The notes: generated from the sequence alone by a model not told the origin. Shown: positions 11,550-22,937, counted from the first letter of the stretch. The stretch is DNA of 64,000 nt from Conchocele bisecta (GCA_029237695.1 CM055271.1:31988462-32052461), one strand, 5' to 3'. Made by a program: numbers and translations.

Positions 11550-11845
11550 TATTGTCCGGAGCATAACTCGAACACCCTTTTGAATAATTTCATGAAACTT
11601 CACACATGCATAGATCAAGACCCAAAGGTGTGTCGCTCGCAAGAATGATAACTCACTAATTTTTTAGTTGTCTCCCTTTGTTATTTCGCGCACTGATTTC
11701 TTGTCGGGAGCATAACTCGAACACCCTTTGGACTAATTTAATGAAACTTCACACATGCATAGATCACGACCCAAGGGTGCGTCACACGCAAGAATGACAA
11801 CTATTGCCTGACTAATTTTCTGGTTATCTCGCTTTGTTTTTGTCG
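11550..11845. repeat. ~153 bp direct repeat, two units
   Basis: 'gagcataactcgaacaccct' begins units near 11560 and 11708. Each continues with 'atgaaacttcacacatgcat'. A third partial unit lies at 12955-13040. It is followed at 11848 by a TGTCGC-family start without the rest of that element. Confidence 0.7.
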
Positions 11846-11959
11846 CACCTGCTTTAGCAGAAGTCGCCGCTTTTTCCGTCGTCGTCCGAAATGTAAAAAA
11901 GTTTGTACCAGCTTCGTCATCATGGTATAACAATATTACTTGACGGTTGGTTCAATACT

Positions 11960-12645
11960 TGGACACTTAATATATGTGAGTATTTGGAACACACTCATGG
12001 ATTACTTAAATATTTCAGCACAGTATACCTGTGGACAAATTACACACATCCATACTGACCCTAATATGACCTTGACCAAAACCTCGACAACTTTGAACTT
12101 TTTCCCACATTAAGAAGTTTGCCGGAGTTTCTCAATTCTGTCATAACTTCTATATTCCTTGAAGGATTACTTAACTATTTCAACACAGCATACTTGTGGA
12201 CAAATTCCACACGTCCATGCTGCTCTTAATATGACCTTGACATTTTGACCTTGACAACATTGAACTTTTTCCCACATTAAGAAGTTTGCCCGAGTTTCTC
12301 AGTTCTGTCATAACTTCTATATTCCTCGAAGGACTACTTAAATATTTCAACACAGCATTCTTGTGGACAAATGCCACACATCCATGCTGCCCTTAATTTG
12401 ACCTTGACCTTTTGAACTTTTTGACACTTTAATAAGTTTGCCAGAATGTCTCATTTCTGTCATAACTTCTATATCCCTTGATGGATTACTTAAATATTTC
12501 AATACCTCATACTTGTGGACAAATGTCTTAACCTTTTGACCTTCATAAATGTGCTTGTGAATACTTATCACTTTGGTTAATTAACATTGCCACAGTTTCT
12601 CCAATCTTGCCACTGGGGGCATTCGTGTGCCGACTGGCCACATTT
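11960..12645 (+). mobile_element. Helitron-like core and 3' end (four ~150-168 bp units)
   Basis: Units with 'attacttaaatatttcaaca' begin near 12001, 12166, 12333 and 12485. Each contains 'tgaccttgac' and 'cataacttctatattcct'. The 3' end near 12607-12643 ('gggggcattcgtgtgccgac', then 'tggccacatttCTTGTT') is the same terminus seen at 22070-22113. The 5' hairpin is not clearly present. Confidence 0.65.
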
Positions 12646-12679
12646 CTTGTTGACCTTCAGATGGTGGGTGGCAGGTGGG

Positions 12680-13110
12680 AGCATGCGATGGGTAATTTAA
12701 CGATCGGGGTTCATCCTTACCGAAATTCCAACTGGAGACCTGGTTTGGCCCTCGCATACGTCTTTGGCATTTTGTATGTGACAGTTGAATCTGGTTATAC
12801 CCCTTATATGAGTACAAGTATTACAATTATTCCTAATCCTATTTTAGGGGATGTTTACTTTAGCACATGCGCATTATCATGTTGCGGTCAAATGCCTCGG
12901 CAGGCGCGACATCGCTACCGTGGCGGAATTCTTGTTTCATGCACTGATTTCTTATCCAGAGCATAACTCGAACACCCTTTGGAATATTTTCATGAAACTT
13001 AACACATGCATAGACCACAACAGTGTGTTGTGCGCAATGCAGTAGGTTGAATACGGGATTGAACCCGTTGGCCCGGCCTTAATGAACTTAGGCCGTCAAT
13101 TAAACACCAA
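12680..13110 (+). mobile_element. SINE-like repeat pieces with a Helitron-like 3' end between them
   Basis: 12690-12850 carries the block 'tctggttatacccctt' / 'attcctaatcctatttt' shared with 14940-15110. 12890-12940 looks like a TGTCGC-family 3' end ('aatgcctcggcaggcgcgac'). 13040-13105 is the SINE-like 3' part ('gggattgaacccgttggccc', ending in CAAAAACAAAC). The order suggests one insertion inside another. Confidence 0.45.
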
Positions 13111-13132
13111 AAACAAACATCTTATCCAGTCA

Positions 13133-13405
13133 TCGCATTTCCTGCGTTCTGGTGCATTTTGGAGCAAAAATATTGACACTGTCACAGTATGTTTAGACAT
13201 GATTTTTGATTGAAAATGTTTACATTTTGAAACAGTAAGACAACGACCGAAAAATGCATGGAATACATCATGGCACTTGGCATGAAACGTGCCTTGTAAC
13301 TTGTAAACAAATCTTTACTCCGCGAATTTTAGGGGGGGCGCGCGCCGGGTCCACCCCACCCCCCCCCCCCCCCCCCCCTCCCCCCCCCCCCCCCCCCCCC
13401 CCCCA
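13133..13405. mobile_element. G/C-run element copy with long C tract
   Basis: 'cgcatttcctgcgttctgg' through 'cttggcatgaaacgtgcctt' repeats at 53950-54120. It ends in GGGGGGGCGCGCGCCGGGTCC and a C run of about 50 bases (13350-13405). The exact run length should not be trusted in assembled sequence. Confidence 0.65.
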
Positions 13406-13436
13406 CTGAATCGGCCCACGACGGAATATATACTTT

Positions 13437-13553
13437 ATTATCCAGAGCAGAAAATGGATTGCCTACAGTGATCACAATGGTGAATTGATCGTATTCAGTA
13501 TGCCCACCTTGGGCGTTGATCACTGTAGGCGATCCATTTTATGCTCTGGATAA
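13437..13553. mobile_element. ~117 bp hairpin MITE
   Basis: The arms 'ttatccagagcagaaaatgg' / 'ccattttatgctctggataa' continue through 'cctacagtgatca' / 'tgatcactgtagg', about 38 bp per arm with a ~40 bp loop. Confidence 0.75.
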
Positions 13554-13610
13554 TCAATATTGACTTGGAAAGTGTCCAAAGTGTGTTCACTTTACTGCAG
13601 TTTTGAAATG

Positions 13611-13685
13611 AAGGTAAACTTGGAAAAGTCGCTGGAATACTGGACGAAGGCCAGTATTCCCGCGACTTTTCCAAGTTTATATGCA
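13611..13685. mobile_element. Mini fold-back derived from GGAATGAATGG family
   Basis: Only the inner palindrome remains: 'taaacttggaaaagtcgctg' and 'cgcgacttttccaagttta' around GGCC. Confidence 0.65.
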
Positions 13686-13689
13686 GCCT

Positions 13690-14070
13690 ATGCTCAATAA
13701 ATGTAAATCCAATAAGTTGTTGTCTTCTGATTGTTTACACCATATCTTTAAACACATGCATCTAATCTTTTGGTGCAGTTGTTGCTGATTAAATTCAGCA
13801 TTAAAAAACATTTTACATAAGGTTTTTAAACATACTTGTTCACGAAATATCAAACCATTTATATACTGTAAAGTTTCTTAAGTATAGTTCTGTCAACCGA
13901 CTAGTGAAATGACAACCTACTCTTTCTAATGTGTTTCAGTATATGTTTGAAGATTACAGGTGTGATTATACATTTTGCTCATACCTGAGTTAACTGATCA
14001 AATCAGACAAGCAATGGGATTTTGTACTTAAGCAGATGTGAGAATTTTCATGAAAAATATTTACAGAAAC
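13690..14070. other. No feature recognised
   Basis: AT-rich intergenic sequence without an open frame or a family match. Confidence 0.45.
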
Positions 14071-14752
14071 CAGGGCTCCAGATAAGGAATTAGTAATTGA
14101 GTATTGTCACTCCATCATTTCTGAAACAATTGGGTTTTTCAAAACTTTAATTGGGTAAAATAAAATCACACTAGTTTTTACACATCAACAGACAGCAATT
14201 ATTGAATAGTTAGTTTCGAAATTAAAACATGTCTTGGCATTTCATTAAGAATTATCTCCTTGAAGACAATTCTAATGAAATACCAAGATGTATTTTCATG
14301 GAAAAATAAGAAAAATATGCTATATTTGTGGTCTGTTTATTGTTTTCTGCAGCATGATAAAGGTACCACATTTGTTCTTCAGTAGCCTATTTCATCAACA
14401 TTGCAAAGTATACTTTACTAGCAAAGTATACTTTGAGGGAATAATCATTTATTTTTACTGAAATGCATTATTTCATATAGAACTAACAAATGCATATATT
14501 TGATGATTAAAATGCAAAATTATTATACTGAATTTATTACATTATCACAGCCAAATTGGCTGTGATAATGTAATAAATTCAGTATAGTAAAAAATAATAA
14601 ATTTATCATAAAATTGAAAATTTCTCCCTCAAAGTATACTTTGCTAGTAAAGTATACTTTGCAATGTTGATGAAATAGGCTACTGATTTCAATCAGGTTT
14701 TTGGCCATTTCAATTGGGTATTTACGCAAATACGCAGCTATCTGGAGCTCTG
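14071..14752. mobile_element. hAT-like MITE (CAGGGCTCCAGATAAGG) split by another MITE
   Basis: The ends CAGGGCTCCAGATAAGG and CTATCTGGAGCTCTG are inverted. CAGAAAC lies directly on both sides, a 7-8 bp target duplication as expected for hAT elements. The ~305 bp GTAGCC family occupies 14382-14684 inside it. Compared with the copy at 18578-18964, a few dozen bases next to the inner insertion are lost. Non-coding. Confidence 0.75.
14382..14684. mobile_element. ~305 bp GTAGCC...GGCTAC MITE, nested
   Basis: Full copy. The ends 'gtagcctatttcatcaacat' and complement, the AAAGTATACTTT inner repeats and the central palindrome around GCCAAATTGGC are all intact. Confidence 0.85.
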
Positions 14753-14935
14753 CAGAAACTGTAATATTATTTTCCAATAACCTCCGAAGGGAAGCACATT
14801 TAATACCACGAAAATTTAATAAAAAGAGTGACTTTAAAACAATGTGAAACTGTAATAGTTTCTGTTTATCATGTTCAGAAATGCGTAATATCATTCGATT
14901 CACGTTTGCCCTGAACATTTTTTCAGCTTCGGGAT

Positions 14936-15295
14936 TCACAATCGGGATTCATCTTTACGAGAATCCCGAATGGAGACCTGGTTTGGCCCTCGGGTATGTC
15001 TTTGGCATTCTTGTATGTGAGGGTTAAGTCTGGTTATACCCCTTGTAGGAGTTTTACAATTATTCCTAATCCCATTACTTTTAGGGGAAGGGGCAAAGTG
15101 ACATTGGTGTGGTATGGACCTGGCACCAGGTCGGGTTATTCTAATTTCAGGGCTGAATGTATATTTTCTCAATGTAAATATTCCGTTCTGATTTTGGGAT
15201 TTTCCCCCCAATACAGCAGGTTAAATACGGGATTGAACCCGATGGCCCGGCCTTACATGATCTTAGCTGTTGAATGGCCGTTAAACACCAATGAA
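14936..15295 (+). mobile_element. SINE-like repeat, long copy
   Basis: It shares with 22560-22870 the blocks 'ggagacctggtttggccctc'-like, 'tattacttttagggga', 'cctggcaccaggtc' and 'tctaatttcagggctgaat'. The 3' region has 'gggattgaacccgatggccc', then 'ttaaacaccaatgaacaaa'. On the minus strand, GGGTTCAATCCCG resembles a tRNA B box, but this is not proof of a tRNA origin. Confidence 0.55.
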
Positions 15296-15534
15296 CAAAA
15301 CAGGACTGGTAACGATCTAATTGAGATGTTAACTGGAATAAGGCTACTACTAGTAGAGTTACTAATGATGAAATAGTTTGGTCATTTCCACTTTTTTAAA
15401 CACTTCATAGAGCCTTTTCTTTTCTAAAATGTTTTTTGAAAGTCAACAAGAAAAAAAAGGTATTAACATTTTAATCACGGATTAACTCATATGGCTACTA
15501 CTTGAGTTTTTGATTAGCAAACAGTGAGGACCTG

Positions 15535-15566
15535 ATCAGCCTGCACATCTGTGCAGGCTGATCTGG
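15535..15566. repeat. GATCAGCCTGCACA hairpin
   Basis: A perfect inverted repeat, GATCAGCCTGCACA/TGTGCAGGCTGATC. Similar hairpins flanked by CAGTG...CACTG occur at 18484, 19225, 28385 and 36222, so this is a dispersed family mark. Confidence 0.75.
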
Positions 15567-15767
15567 TGCTACACTGGTTGCAGATATTGTAATGTCACTT
15601 TCATCAGCTGAGGCCACAAATGTTATCTATTTGCTTCTAGTCATAATTGTTTCCATGTGTTTGCACATTATGCTGATAACAATGTTGTACAAGTGATACC
15701 ATGTAGTAAGGGTGCTTAGCACCATGTCAGGAGCTCGTTTCACTAAACTTTGTACGATAAAGTTTTT

Positions 15768-16510
15768 ATGCCCCACCACGATAGTAGGGGGGGCATTTAG
15801 TGTTTCCCTTTCTGTCCGTCCTGTCCGTCGATCCGTACGTCCGTCCGTCCGTCTGTCCGCGGGGTGCTCTTTTTGTGCTCTTATTGGCTTATTCCGTTGT
15901 TTTTGTTGGGTACTTGTTATACAGTAAAAACCCAACAAAGATCAGTTGGTAGCAATGTCCGTCACCAACCTTGTAAGTCGTAAAACTTTTAAAGTTGTAC
16001 TAGTTACAGACTTGAAGCTTGGTGTGTAAATTTTATTTTGATTCTTAATTCGGCTCCCGATCATGGATTATCTCCCCCTTTTTGACTTAGTATTTGACAA
16101 TTTTGCCTTGTGACTTGCAAAACTTTTAAACCGTAAATGCTACAGACCTGAAACTTGGTATGTAGCTTCCTTATGATGAGTAGATGTGCAAAGTTTATTT
16201 CAATTTTTTATTCGACCCCCGGTCATGGCTTATCCTGTTTCGACATAGAATTTGACAATTTTGCCTTGTGACTCGTAAAAGTTTAAACCGTAATAGCTAC
16301 AGACCTGAAACTTAGTATGTAGCTTCCTTATGATGAGTAGATGGTGAAAGTTTATTTCGATTTTTTATTTGAACCCTGGGTCATGGATTATCTACGCCTT
16401 TTTGACTTAGAATTTTCCAATTTTGGCTTGTAAGTCGTAATTTTTAATAGCTACACATCTGAAACTTGGTAAGTAGCTTCCTTATGATGAGTAGATGGGC
16501 AACATTTAGA
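15768..16510 (+). mobile_element. TATGCCCC-family Helitron-like element with ~155 bp units
   Basis: The 5' hairpin ATGCCCC...GGGGCAT (15769-15799) is followed by a (GTCC)n lead. Units with 'tagcttccttatgatgagta' lie near 16165, 16322 and 16476, with a weaker unit at 15970. No clear 3' terminal hairpin is seen; a second array follows directly. Confidence 0.65.
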
Positions 16511-16589
16511 TCTACAAACACGTTTTATAATTTTTCCTTATACAACCCTACCATCAAATATACGTAAAAATATTCGCTCTCCCACCGAT

Positions 16590-16905
16590 ACATCCAGAGT
16601 TATGTCCCTTTTTTAACTGAAATTATTATTTGTTCTCCTTGTCCGACGAACTACTTCTACAGTTTCTGGCCGATTCTCTTCATACTCCATATACATCCCA
16701 ACCATCAAGTGCAGGAGTGCGTAACGTAAACATTTCCCCTGTCCGATCTGTCCGCAGTTTTGCCCCTTTTTCGACTGAAAATTTAATTGTTTTTCTTGTC
16801 CGGCGAACTTCATATACACATTGATCACCATCCATATTTTCATTGCATACCCTACCCATGTTGCCCAGGAGCCCAAGGTCAAGGTTAAATGACTTTTTCA
16901 AATTC
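16590..16905 (+). repeat. ~160 bp unit array ('cgaactacttctac')
   Basis: Units contain 'tacagtttctggccgattct' and 'gtgcaggagtgcgtaacgt'. The same monomer recurs at 17500-17650 and as three units at 19855-20300. It ends in a block with 'gcccaaggtcaaggtt'. ORFs of 64-89 codons here are shadows. Confidence 0.65.
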
Positions 16906-17040
16906 AATTCAAATTAGCATCCAAATATTTATTGTGACCAATAAACAAAACATTACGTTAAACCTTTCTAGAATTTACCTCTGTTACCAATTGAGATTAT
17001 GATGTGAAACTTCACATACACCATTTATCACCATTTATTG

Positions 17041-17407
17041 TTGTCGAGCCTGCTTGCGGAAAGCGAGACATAGTGATCACAATAACGTCCGGGCGTCCGT
17101 GCGTCCGTCGGTGCGTCCGTCGGTGCGTCCGTCCGAAATCTTATTAGTCATCATCCATATATTGATTCTGTGTCCCACTCATGCGGCCCCTGTGCCCCTA
17201 TGTCAAGGTCAAATGACTTAGAAGTTTGCGTTAAAGTTTCTGTAAAAATTTGCGTTAAAGTTTTCACATACCTACTATCTCTGTAACAGTAAGTCAGATT
17301 TGCTTGAAACTTTGTATGCTTATTGGGCATCAAACTTCAAATAAATACACTCTCAGACCATCAAATGCCTCGGCGGGCTCGACATGCGGGCCGCGGCCAT
17401 CTGGTGA
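17041..17407 (+). mobile_element. TGTCGC-family Helitron-like element, short copy
   Basis: The 5' hairpin TGTCGAG...GCGAGACA is followed by (CGTCCGTCGGTG)n. The 3' end has 'cggcgggctcgacatgcggg', then 'CCGCGGCCATCTGGT'. The core holds only one degenerate unit. Confidence 0.65.
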
Positions 17408-17879
17408 TTAATAAGCATACTACACCAATACCCAGGGTCAAGGACTTTGAATTTCAATCCAGGCGTTGTCGGGGAGCATTTGTCGGATTTACCGGCCATT
17501 TAGTTTCCTTATCCGGCGAACTACTTTTTTGGCCGATTCTCTTCATGCTCTGTATACATTCCAACCATCAAGTGCAGGAGTATGTAATTGTTTTCTTGTC
17601 CCACCGATCCATCCGCAGTTATACCCCTTTTTGCGACTCTGAAAAATATATATTTTTTTTCTGCAATCACTCGCTCAGTGATTGCTGTTGTATTCATTAA
17701 TGTTCAACAGCGTTGGCATTTTGTTTTAAAATTTTACAATCAATTTTCTAGTTCTAATAGCTTTCATGAAGATTTGATTTTCTGTCAATGATTGTGCGCC
17801 TGAATTAAATCACATTGACTGAACCATGACCATGATGATTAACATAGTTGTTTCATTCTAATTTTATAATTAATCTGCC

Positions 17880-18125
17880 TATTGTTCTGTGAGTATTACG
17901 ATTATTCGTAATCTTATTAGTGATTCTGGTGTGACGAGGACCTGGCATCAGGATCAGGATTATTCTGATTTCAGGGCTGAATATATAGTTTTGTTATTGT
18001 AAATATTCAGTTCTGATTTTGGTACATGTACATGTATTTGTTCAGGTAATATATGGGACCCATTGACCCGGCCTTAAAGGACCGTAGCTGTTGATAACCC
18101 CATTAAACAAACAAACAAACTGTTA
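17880..18125 (+). mobile_element. SINE-like 3' fragment with (CAAA)n tail
   Basis: 'aggatcaggattattctgat', 'gctgaatatatagttt' and 'ttgacccggccttaaaggac' lead to the tail 'ttaaacaaacaaacaaac'. It matches 32385-32600. The 5' part is absent. Confidence 0.6.
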
Positions 18126-18159
18126 GAATAAATGTGTTATGCTCATAAAGTTATATGTG

Positions 18160-18570
18160 GCTGTGACTACAAATGGGGCTTATGGTATGTGTGACCAGTG
18201 TAGCTCCTGATTACATAGCACACTCCTGTAGCCTGGTTACGTTCTATATTGTTTGTTTGTTTGAAGCGTGATGGGTGATTCGTTGATGGAATTGCAGTCA
18301 GTGCAGATCCTGATTACATAGCACACTGCTATAGCCTGGTTACGTTCTATAGATGGGTGATTCGTTGATGGAATTGCAGTCAGTGCAGATCCTGATTACA
18401 TAGCACACTGCTATAGCCTGGTTACGTTCTATATTGTTTGTTTGAAGCGTGATGGGTGATTCATTGATGGAATTGCAGTCAGTGCAGATCCTGATCAGAC
18501 TGTGCGTATGCACAGTCTGATCTGGATCTACACTGATCGCAAAACCATACGCCCACATATACTCAGATTG
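18160..18570. repeat. ~80-98 bp direct repeats ending in a GATCAGACTG hairpin
   Basis: Units of 'gcagatcctgattacatagc' + 'gcctggttacgttctata' + 'gatgggtgattcgttgatgg' begin near 18205, 18302 and 18382. A fourth ends in the hairpin 'ctgatcagactgtgcgtatg'/complement (18490-18525). Flanking CAGTG...CACTG matches a dispersed family (15535, 19225, 28385, 36222). Confidence 0.75.
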
Positions 18571-18577
18571 ATCCATT

Positions 18578-18964
18578 CACAGCTCCAGATAAGCCGCGTA
18601 TTTGCGTAAAGACCCAATTAAAATTGCCAAAAACCCAATTGAAATCAGAAGTAGCGAGTATCAAAAAGCAATAACAAATTTGTGGTACCTTTATCATGCA
18701 ACAGAAAACAATGAACAGATCACAAATATAGCATATTTTTCTTATTTTCTATGAAAACACATCTTGGTATCATCAAGGAGACAATTCTAATGAAATGCCA
18801 AGACATGTTTTAATTTCGAAGCAAACTATTCAATAATTGCTGTCTGTTGATGTGTAAACAGTAGTGTGATTTTATTTTACCCAATTAAAATTTTGAAATA
18901 CCCAATTGCTTCAGATATGATGGAGTGACAATACTCAATTACCTAATTCCTTATCTGGAGCACT
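18578..18964. mobile_element. hAT-like MITE with 8 bp target duplication
   Basis: GATCCATT lies directly on both sides (18570-18577 and 18965-18972). The ends AGCTCCAGATAAG and CTTATCTGGAGCACT are inverted. This is the best-preserved uninterrupted copy and serves as reference for 14071-14752, 27949-28339 and 37459-39402. Eight-base duplications are characteristic of hAT transposition. Confidence 0.85.
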
Positions 18965-18972
18965 GATCCATT

Positions 18973-19490
18973 GCATGTGCACTATCTGATCAATACCTGT
19001 GCTGTGTGGTGGATGATGAATCATTACTGCTGCCAGTGAAGTGTTAGACCATGTGATTGCACATGTACGATTGGATTATCAGGATCTACCCAGACCACAA
19101 ATGTGGCCGTGACTGGAGGAACGGGGCGGGACTTGTGACCAGTGTACCTTCTGTTCGAATAGCACCTGACATCGATCTTTATTGTTGGTTATAATTAGAA
19201 GCATGACGGGTGTTTCATTGATGGAATGACGAACAGTGCAGATCCTGATCAAACTGTGCGGAGGCTAATCTGGATCTGCACTGGTCGCAAAAATGCATAG
19301 TCACTATTTCTCCAATCACAACCATTTATATCCTACTAGTATTCATTTGTCTATGGCCACTTATGTATTATTGCAAGTTATTGTTCTGTTCTAAATATTA
19401 CTCTCAAGTTACTTCCATTTGATGCTGTTACATAAAATCACAGGTTATGATAAAGTTCTAGTGTTCAGTATGATGGTACTCTGTTGTTTT
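18973..19490. repeat. Diverged continuation of the CAGTG/GATCA dispersed repeat
   Basis: 19070-19310 repeats the layout of 18160-18560: 'tgtggccgtgactgg', 'gaacagtgcagatcctgatc', 'ggatctgcactggtcgcaaa'. No gene found. Confidence 0.45.
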
Positions 19491-20300
19491 TATGCTATGC
19501 TCCCCCACCCCAACCCACCGACCCAACCGCGTCTAGGTAGTCTGGAGGCGTATAGTGTTTGGACTATGTGTCTGTCTGTATGTCCGTTCATCCGTACTTT
19601 AAGAAATTTGCCGGAGTTTCGATATTCCTTCAACAGGGGTGTGAACAGTTCTAAATGCCAAGTCCTGAAAATGGCTAAGCACTCAATATGTTTGCACCCA
19701 CAAATGCGTCAAGGTGTGCTTCTCGTGTTGAAACATTAGTATTGTTCTGAAATTATCAGGAACCTCAAGTGGGTGGCCAGGTGGGAGAATGCGATGGTTG
19801 TTGGTGGCATATAGTGTTGACCCTGTCCCTCCGTCCATTCGTAGACAATTTTCCTTGTCCGCTGAACTACTTCTACAGTTTTTGGCCGATTTTCTTCATA
19901 CTCTGTATACATTCCAACCATGAAGTGAAGGAGTGTGTAACGTAAACATTTTCACTGTCCTACTGATACATCCAGAGTTATGACCCTTTTTCGACTCTGA
20001 AAATACATTTTTTCCTTGTCCAGCGAACTACTTCTAGAGTTTTTGGCCGATTCTCTTCATATTATACAGCCCTACCATCAAGTGCAGAAGTGTGTAACGT
20101 AAACATTTCGCTGTCCCACCGATCCATCCGCAGTTATGCCCCTTTTTCAACGCTGAAAATATTATTTTTACTTTGTCTGGCGAACTGCTTCTACAGTTTT
20201 TGGCTGATTTTCTTCATATTCGATATACAACTCTACCATCAAGAGCAGGGGTGTGTAACATAAAATGTTCTCTGTCCCACTGATACATCCAGAGTTGTGC
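19491..20300 (+). mobile_element. Helitron-like lead and ~160 bp units
   Basis: A C-rich lead followed by 'ggcgtatagtgtttggacta' and GTCTGTCTGT opens the element. Units with 'gaactacttctacagttttt' lie near 19863, 20024 and 20181. Related to 15768-16905. Termini not resolved. Confidence 0.5.
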
Positions 20301-20680
20301 ACCCTTTTCGACTATGAAAATAATTTTTTCTCCAATCACTCATTCGGTGATTGCTGTTGTATTCATGAATGCTCAACAGCGGTGGCATATTGTTTTACAA
20401 ACACTTTTTTAGTTTACTGATATTGACTCGTGGTGGCATTAGGCTATTTCCATATACAAATGAAGCATGATATTTTTTTTAATTATACCCACCCTTTTCG
20501 ACTATGAAAATAATTTTTTCTCCAATCACTCATTCGGTGATTGCTGTTGTATTCATGAATGCTCAACAGCGGTGGCATATTGTTTTACAAACACTTTTTT
20601 AGTTTACTGATATTGACTCGTGGTGGCATTAGGCTATTTCCATATGCAAATGAAGCATGATATTTTTTTTAATTATTATA
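20301..20680. repeat. Recent 190 bp tandem duplication
   Basis: Two almost identical units begin with 'acccttttcgactatgaaaa' at 20301 and 20491. They include 'ccaatcactcattcggtgat' and run to the following TTATACCCCC start. I see only one or two differences, so the duplication is young or an assembly duplication. Confidence 0.9.
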
Positions 20681-22113
20681 CCCCCACAAACAATGTTGGG
20701 GGTATATAGGAGTAAGCTTGTCTGTCGGTCTGTCGGTCTGTTGGAAATTCCCTTCCGCTCTATATCTTCTACACCGATGCATGGATTATCAAATGGCTTG
20801 GCACAAATGTTTGTCATGATGAGAAGGTGTGTCGCGATCAATAACCACGCACCTACGTCCAAGGTCAAGGTCACAGTTGAAGGTCAAAGGTCAAACCTAC
20901 AGAAATTTCCTTCCGCTCTATATCTTCTACACCGATGCATGGATTATCAAATGGCTTGGCACAAATGTTTCTCATGATGAGAAGGTGTGTCACAATAAAT
21001 AACCACGCACCTACGTCCAAGGTCAAGGTCACAGTTGAAGGTCAAAGGTCAAACCTATTGAAATTCCCTTCCGCTCTATATCTTCTACACCGATGCATGG
21101 ATTATCAAATGGCTTGGCGCAAATGTTTGTCATGATGAGAAGGTGTGTCGCGATCAATAACCACGCACCTACGTCCAAGGTCAAGGTCACAGTTGAAGGT
21201 CAAAGGTCAAACCTACAGAAATTCCCTTCCGCTCTGTCTTCTACACCGATGCATGGATTATCAAATGGCTTGGCACAAATGTTTCTCATGATGAGAAGGT
21301 GTGTCACAATCAATAACCACGCACCTACGTCCAAGGTCAAGGTCACAGTTGAAGGTCAAAGGTCAAACCTATTGAAATTCCCTTCCGCTCTATATCTTCT
21401 ACACCGATGCATGGATTATCAAATGGCTTGGCACAAATGTTTCTCATGATGAGAAGGTGTGTCGCGATCAATAACCACGCACCTACGTCCAAGGTCAAGG
21501 TCACAGTTGAAGGTAAACAAAGGTCAAAAATATTGAAATTCCCAAATGGCTTGGCACAAATGTTTCTCATGATCAGAAGGTGTGTCGCGATCAATAACCA
21601 CGCACCTACGTCCAAGGTCAAGGTCACTGTTGAAGGTCAAAGGTCAAACCTATTGAAATTCCCTTCCGCTCTATATCTTCTACACCGATGCATGGATTAT
21701 CAAATGGCTTGGCACAAATGTTTCTCGTGATGAGAAGGTGTGTCGCGATCAATAACCACGCACCTACGTCCAAGGTCAAGGTCACAGTTGAAGGTCAAAG
21801 GTCAAAGGTCAAACCTATTGAAATTCCCTTCCACTCTATATCTTCTACACCGATGCATGGATTATCAAATTGCTAACCACGCACCTACGTCCAAGGTCAC
21901 AGTTGAAGGTCAAAGGTCAAACCTATTGAAATTCCCTTCCGCTCTATATCTTCTACACCGATGCATGGATTATCACACTATGCCCAGGGTCAAGGTCACA
22001 GACTTGATGCGTTTGAAACCTTAACACTCGGCTAAATGGCTTATAATCAAAAATGCCTCGTTTTCTTTGGCTGCCAGTGGGGGTATTCGTGTGCCGACAG
22101 GCCACATTTCTAG
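20676..22113 (+). mobile_element. TATACCCCC-family Helitron-like element, ~158 bp array with nuclear-receptor-like sites
   Basis: The 5' hairpin TATACCCCC...GGGGGTATA (20687-20707) is followed by (GTCTGTCG)n. Core units with 'gatgcatggattatcaaatg' start near 20776, 20934, 21092, 21248, 21406, 21687 and 21852; two units are shortened. Each unit carries 'ccaaggtcaaggtcac' and 'gaaggtcaaaggtcaaa'. The 3' end is the hairpin around 'gtgtgccgacaggccaca', then CTAGTT. The open frames along the array come from the repeat and are not genes, because the 158 bp period breaks frame every unit. Confidence 0.85.
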
Positions 22114-22189
22114 TTTATACCAATTAAATGTCTCCTGAAAAAAATAATATTTTCGACAGATTGTAAATACAGAGAATAAATAGTAATGT

Positions 22190-22455
22190 CTGTTCATCCT
22201 TTTTGAAAGGATGATATCACTCATTCGAATGGGAGATATCACCCTTTCATTTTGAATCATTGATATCACCCATTCAAAAGTGTGATATCACTCATTTGAA
22301 TATGTGATATCACTCATTCAAATGGATGATATCACAATTTCATTTTGAATCACTGACATCACACATTCAAAAGGGTGATATCACTCCTTCGAATGGGTGA
22401 TATCACCCTTTCACGTCAAATCACTGATATTACCTATTCGAATGAGTGATATCAT
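22190..22455. repeat. GGTGATATCACC minisatellite, left part
   Basis: Repeats of about 20-24 bp, each a palindrome GGTGATATCACC joined by CATTCGAAT-type spacers that are themselves near-palindromic. Irregular units contain 'ttcattttgaatca'. The array resumes after the SINE at 22951. Confidence 0.9.
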
Positions 22456-22468
22456 CTATTTGAATGGG

Positions 22469-22937
22469 CCCCGTGCAGGCACCGGGGCGGGATCAACTGA
22501 TCCTAAGAATAGTGCTTGCAGTAGCCATTGCTTGTCGTAAAAGGCGACTAAACTGGCTTAACGATTGGGTTCATACTTTCCGGAACCCACTATACCGGAT
22601 TTGGCCCTCATGTACATTTTTGGCTTTCTTGTATGTGACAGAGTCAGGCTATGCCCCATATATAAAAGTAAGATTAACGCTAATCCTATTACTTTTAGGG
22701 GATGGGATAAATGATGCTGGTGTGGCGAGGGCCTGGCACCAGATCAGGTTGTTCTAATTTCAGGACTGAATATATATTTTGATTGTAAATATTGAGTTCT
22801 GAAGTTGGGATTTACCCCCCTCGGACAGGTGGATACGGGACACGACCCCGTTGACTCGTCTGCGTGTAGACTCCCTGAGGCTTGTACCTCTATGTCAGAA
22901 AAGCGGACGTTAAACCCTATTCACTCACTCACTCACT
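22469..22937 (+). mobile_element. SINE-like retroposon with 13 bp target duplication
   Basis: CTATTTGAATGGG is present at 22456-22468 and again at 22938-22950, directly bounding the insert. The insert starts CCCCGTGCAGGCACCGGGG, contains 'cattgcttgtcgtaaaaggc', then the body shared with the other SINE-like copies ('ttacttttaggggatggga', 'gcctggcaccaga'), and ends in (ACTC)n after 'gcggacgttaaaccc'. A simple-repeat 3' tail plus a duplication of this size is the mark of LINE-driven retroposition. No open frame of its own, so it is non-autonomous. Head origin (tRNA, 5S or other) not resolved. Confidence 0.8.

Noticed and set aside
20657..22024. Series of 60-118-codon frames with repeated peptide
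   Set aside because: Direct product of the ~158 bp tandem monomer. The period is not a multiple of three, so frames cannot continue along the array.
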